From positions 6,560,501-6,624,500 of the forward strand of contig CM052360.1 of the NCBI GenBank assembly GCA_028551475.1: a stretch of 64,000 nt of DNA, in the 5' to 3' direction. Every line of letters starts with the position of its first letter. Position 1 is the stretch's first letter. This DNA is from Casuarina equisetifolia (taxonomy: Eukaryota > Streptophyta > Magnoliopsida > Fagales > Casuarinaceae). A model generated the notes under the pieces. It was given only the letters and a program-made list of their open reading frames with translations. It ran no database searches and was not told the origin of the DNA. Positions 60,701 to 64,000 of this stretch are shown here, piece by piece. The position numbers and the translations under genes are program-made.

Positions 60701-63658
60701 GAGATTCTCTCTCTTGAAGATGAGAAAAAGAGCACAATCGTTAAAACCAAAACATAGGAAAACAAGGATTGTGCCATGCAGATTTGAACTCGCAACAGGG
60801 AAAAACAAATTATTTGAATCTGAACAAACAAGTTATTGTGCCTCCAGTTGGGAAGCGTGATGTTGTTTTCTAGGTTCACTAAGCCCATCCATGGACTTTG
60901 TAATACAGGAGCAAAAGCATAAGGTTGCTTCAAGAAGATGGGGCATAGATACCTGTACTGGCTTTCTTCTCAATACTTGAAATGCTTCAGCCCTCATTGA
61001 TAAAAATCTAAGAAACTTTTTAGTTAGTATGTTTTCAAGTTCATCTGCCTGCTTTACCTATAAACAGAAAAAGGAAGATACAGTTAAATAATAAAATCAA
61101 AGAAAGATTGCGATTATACATTTATGATCTTCTGCACACCAAAGTTCTTGAGATGGGGAGTGAGAAACCTATGCCAGAAATGAAAGAAACATGAAAAAGA
61201 ATATACAGACTTGGAGCTGTCAATGATGCCATCCATGAGCCACTTTGAGCTTAATTATTTGGCACAAATGCAGTCGGAGCAAGTACAACAAATTTAAGTT
61301 GGTCGGAGTTCATGAGAGTTTATAGATGAACATTCTTTTCATTTTGAACTATAATTACTCTCAACACAGAACACTGCTCTCTGAAATTAAGTGTCTTCTT
61401 GTTCCATGAAAACAACCAGAATAAAGGTACCTCCAATTTTTAACTTGGTCAACCTCTTTCTTATTCCATGATGAAACATCACCAACCACTTCTTTCTTTA
61501 TATTTTTCTCAACCCCTCAAACTATGTTTGCGTTACATATTCTGACATATAGTAAAAATCTTCAAATACATCATCAACCACTAAGATTTATAGAAACAAC
61601 AAACCCCTGTGGTTGACAGGACATAAACTAACCGACCAAAAAAGATAACTAGAAAGAGCCAAGTTTATGCAAGAAATACAGACCACCACCATATGTGGCA
61701 AGATTTACTTTCATCATGTGTTTGAGGTTGTCAATACTTTCTGTAGAGCAGTAAGAACCAAGCCGAAGCAACAAATGATTTTTAAGTCACAATCTAGCTC
61801 TGTAAGCACAAGAAATAATCTGAAAAAGGGCAATTAGGATCCACCTTGAGACTTATGCGCAGTGAATTGATAGATGTTTCTATTAAGCACTTCTCAGCCT
61901 CATTTCGGCATATCAAAACCTGCAACAGTAGTAAAAAGAAATTAAGATAACATCAATAGAAGGAAATCAAAAAGTAATGCAACATTGAAGATAATAAGTA
62001 CATTACTACAGGTCAATAAAGGAAAAAAGGAAAAAACTAGAGAGCTAATTTGTGACAAGTAACTGCAAAATAAGCTTAAAAGTGATATCACTAAAATGGA
62101 TACTTGCAATAGACAGAGTCAAGACAAAAGTATATGCCTGACTTACTCTAATACGTAAATCAGCCTATGATAGTTGATTAAAAGTGAGGACTCGTTACAA
62201 GAAGTTGGTCCAAACAAAGAACACTTTGTATACAACATCAAACAGCAATGTTCTTCTGTCAATAAGAATAAGCAAATGCGACATGGAGAAAAACATAATG
62301 ACAACACATAAAAAATGCCCAAGAGTTGAGAATTATTACCGTTTATCATCTTCCTAGTCCTAGAAGGACCAATAGTTGGTACATTACACAAGAAATTTCC
62401 TAAATGTTAATTCTTCTGCTATTGCAAGGAGCAATAATGAAAAAGCACATCTTAAGATTTACAAGATGTCAAAGGAACTTTGAGTTGAAACCTGTTGAAG
62501 TTGCACAAACATCTTATCTAAGTTTTATAGGTTTAATCCTACCAGAGTCATTTTGAAAAAAGGATATGAAAGAAAGAAGTTAAATGTACAAAAAAGTAAC
62601 TAAAACCATCTTGCTTGTCAAGTGACTAGATAAACAGGAAGCAAATGTGAAAATTTGACCAAAAACCAGAATGATTTGTTCCAGTAGCATCTGTAGCCAT
62701 ATCAGAAATTTACACACACAAGCCACAGGATTTAATATTTTGATTAACCAATTCCTCAAATTTCTTACGCCCTTAACACAAGATGTTTTTTGAGCTTTAG
62801 AAAATTCAACCATCAGATCGTATGCTAGCACATATGGGAACTGTGTTTATCAAGACACACAGATAAGATAAAGCCTTGAATACATAGAACATCTAGAAAT
62901 TTGATTGAATTAGTAATTTAAAAAGCAGCCCATCAATAGTGGCATAAAGAGGAAAAGGGAAATACATGACTCTTACAGGATTCAGGAGAAGTTCTGGGCT
63001 GGTCCTGCAGAAAAGAAGTAAGACAGAAGTCCCTTAAACACAAACAAATGATAATAAATTGGCAGAACATGATCATGGAGAAATAGTAACAAGACTAAAT
63101 AAAAATCAGTAAGTTAAAATGAAACTAGTAAATGATCTACATGGGTAATGCAAACACCTTCTGAGACCAGAAAGTCCTCTTGATTTGCACCGGTCATGGG
63201 ACTTCATTTATCTACCTCTAAAATGGCATATTTTCTATCACATCAGCAAATGTGGCTTTAACAATATAAAGTAGACACCGACATCTCAAGAAAAACTTAG
63301 AAATATCCAAGACCTGAAGTTATGCTTTAGAAACTTAACAGTACCACAAAGCTCAAAGAATCTGCTTCAAGAACTCAACGGTTCCCCATTTATGGTTTGA
63401 TAGCCATATAGAGAATGCTAACAAGACAGGAGAACGTGTTTAAAGTGAAAATCCTTTTTTTTTTTTTCCCTTCTGTTGCCACCTGGCAGTAACTGTGTCC
63501 TTTTTCTTTTTCTAGAAAAATAAAGTTGAAACATAAAATCGACAATCTAAAAAGAAGCAGCACAAGTAAGAGCATAAGAGATCAAAAGATAACTTGTTAA
63601 CATACTTCAGTTCAACCTCTGGTTTGTTATGCCTTTCAACTTCTTGACAGGGAAAGTT
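57790..63658 (-). CDS. ARPC4: Arp2/3 complex subunit 4 (ARPC4, p20), 5' end off-window
   Basis: Core subunit of the Arp2/3 complex, which nucleates branched actin filaments; with ARPC2 it forms the backbone that holds Arp2 and Arp3. Six exons join in phase: 63658-63606, 63004-62977, 61919-61845, 61057-60953, 59430-59341, 57879-57790. They give 146 residues, from [18 protein letters not shown] to ATEFLKQFI, which cover the ARPC4 family except about 23 N-terminal residues. That first coding exon lies beyond the right edge: an acceptor precedes 63658 and no matching exon follows. Key conserved blocks are [42 protein letters not shown] and [10 protein letters not shown]. The last intron has a GC donor (GAG|GCAAGA at 59340). 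The second exon here is only 28 bp. Identity is near certain; the splice joins are inferred from sequence. Confidence 0.96.
58549..58728 (-). pseudogene. rpl2: plastid rpl2 fragment in nuclear DNA (NUPT)
   Basis: On the - strand this stretch encodes a decayed piece of chloroplast ribosomal protein L2: [21 protein letters not shown], then ISKNC-like [17 protein letters not shown] and a RARSICW end. Plastid L2 has [22 protein letters not shown] and SKNCSATVGQVGNVGVNQ in the same order. Nothing of rpl2 is seen on either side, so only about 180 bp was inserted or survives. It lies inside the last ARPC4 intron (57880-59340), in the same orientation as the gene. The changes at many codons show that it is old and not functional. 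Confidence 0.85.
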
Positions 63659-64000
63659 CTGCACCAACAACATGGAACACAAGTTGTACGATCAATCAGC
63701 CTCGTAATCATGTGCAAGTAAAGTGAGGAAAGAGAAATAAATTCTCAGTTCCACAGCACTAAATTCAAGAAAGAATATTCCCATGAAGTATGAAAAAACT
63801 ATCGCATTTGTTACCGATGGCAAGAAAATATGATCCTTGAACAGTAAAACAATGTCAAACCTCAAAAGATATACCCAGAATACCACATCCACTAATTTTT
63901 CATTCATTACAAGTAACAAAGGAAAAACATAAGTCTTCAACTTGTCCAGTGTTGGGTACCAATGCCTATGAGTTTTAAAACAGTCTCAATTCACTTCCTT

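Noticed and set aside
60775-60800. AGTTCAAATCTGC-like box B in the same ARPC4 intron
   Set aside because: No convincing box A upstream on the - strand.
60397-60933. 178-codon open frame on the - strand in an ARPC4 intron
   Set aside because: It lies wholly in the intron between ARPC4 exons, has no recognisable domain, and its hydrophobic look comes from T-rich DNA.

Overview
The window is nuclear DNA from a flowering plant, almost certainly a eudicot. The evidence is AT-rich sequence, GT-AG introns of 80 bp to 3.6 kb, plant-only gene families (sucrose-phosphate synthase family B, NO VEIN), Ty1/copia and Ty3/gypsy fossils, tRNA-derived SINEs and a plastid-DNA fragment. Five host genes can be built by joining exons in phase. 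Two lie on the + strand at left-centre and three on the - strand over the right half.

Layout. 1-985: gene-free, with a site II palindrome and a telo-box at the far left that may belong to a gene running off the left edge. 986-6656: a Ty1/copia element on the - strand with matching 276-bp LTRs and a GTAGG target duplication; it is broken. 6662-9121: gene-free, then the promoter and leader of the next gene. 9122-15463: sucrose-phosphate synthase, family B, 12 coding exons, 1066 aa, with tRNA-type SINEs in introns 3 and 4 (intron 2 lies between exons 2 and 3 and holds the first SINE; intron 4 holds the second). 16.6-20.5 kb: alkaline (phyto)ceramidase, 254 aa, two coding exons and a 5'UTR intron. 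21216-27112: an old, heavily decayed Ty3/gypsy element with two LTRs, sitting inside one copy of a short local duplication.

27706-30256: a 195-aa two-exon gene for a mitochondrion-targeted, charged helical protein that resembles the mitoribosomal small-subunit protein mS26. 31268-56066: NO VEIN (NOV), 13 exons, 2773 aa, with a GHKL/sacsin-type ATPase domain in the middle and a NOV_C (DUF3883) domain at the C-terminus that carries PD-(D/E)XK-nuclease-like residues. 57790 to beyond the right edge: ARPC4, the p20 subunit of the Arp2/3 complex; six coding exons are inside and the first lies off-window. It includes a 28-bp microexon, a GC-AG intron and a plastid rpl2 fragment within that intron.

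The genes share no pathway: sucrose synthesis, sphingolipid turnover, mitochondrial translation, vascular/auxin-related development and actin nucleation. Eukaryotic gene order here gives no operon-like information. I found no CRISPR array, no rRNA gene and no convincing complete tRNA gene. The most notable items are the NOV domain architecture, the non-canonical ARPC4 intron with its plastid insert, the SINE with a clear target duplication inside the SPS gene, and the gypsy insertion whose near-empty counterpart survives about 230 bp away.
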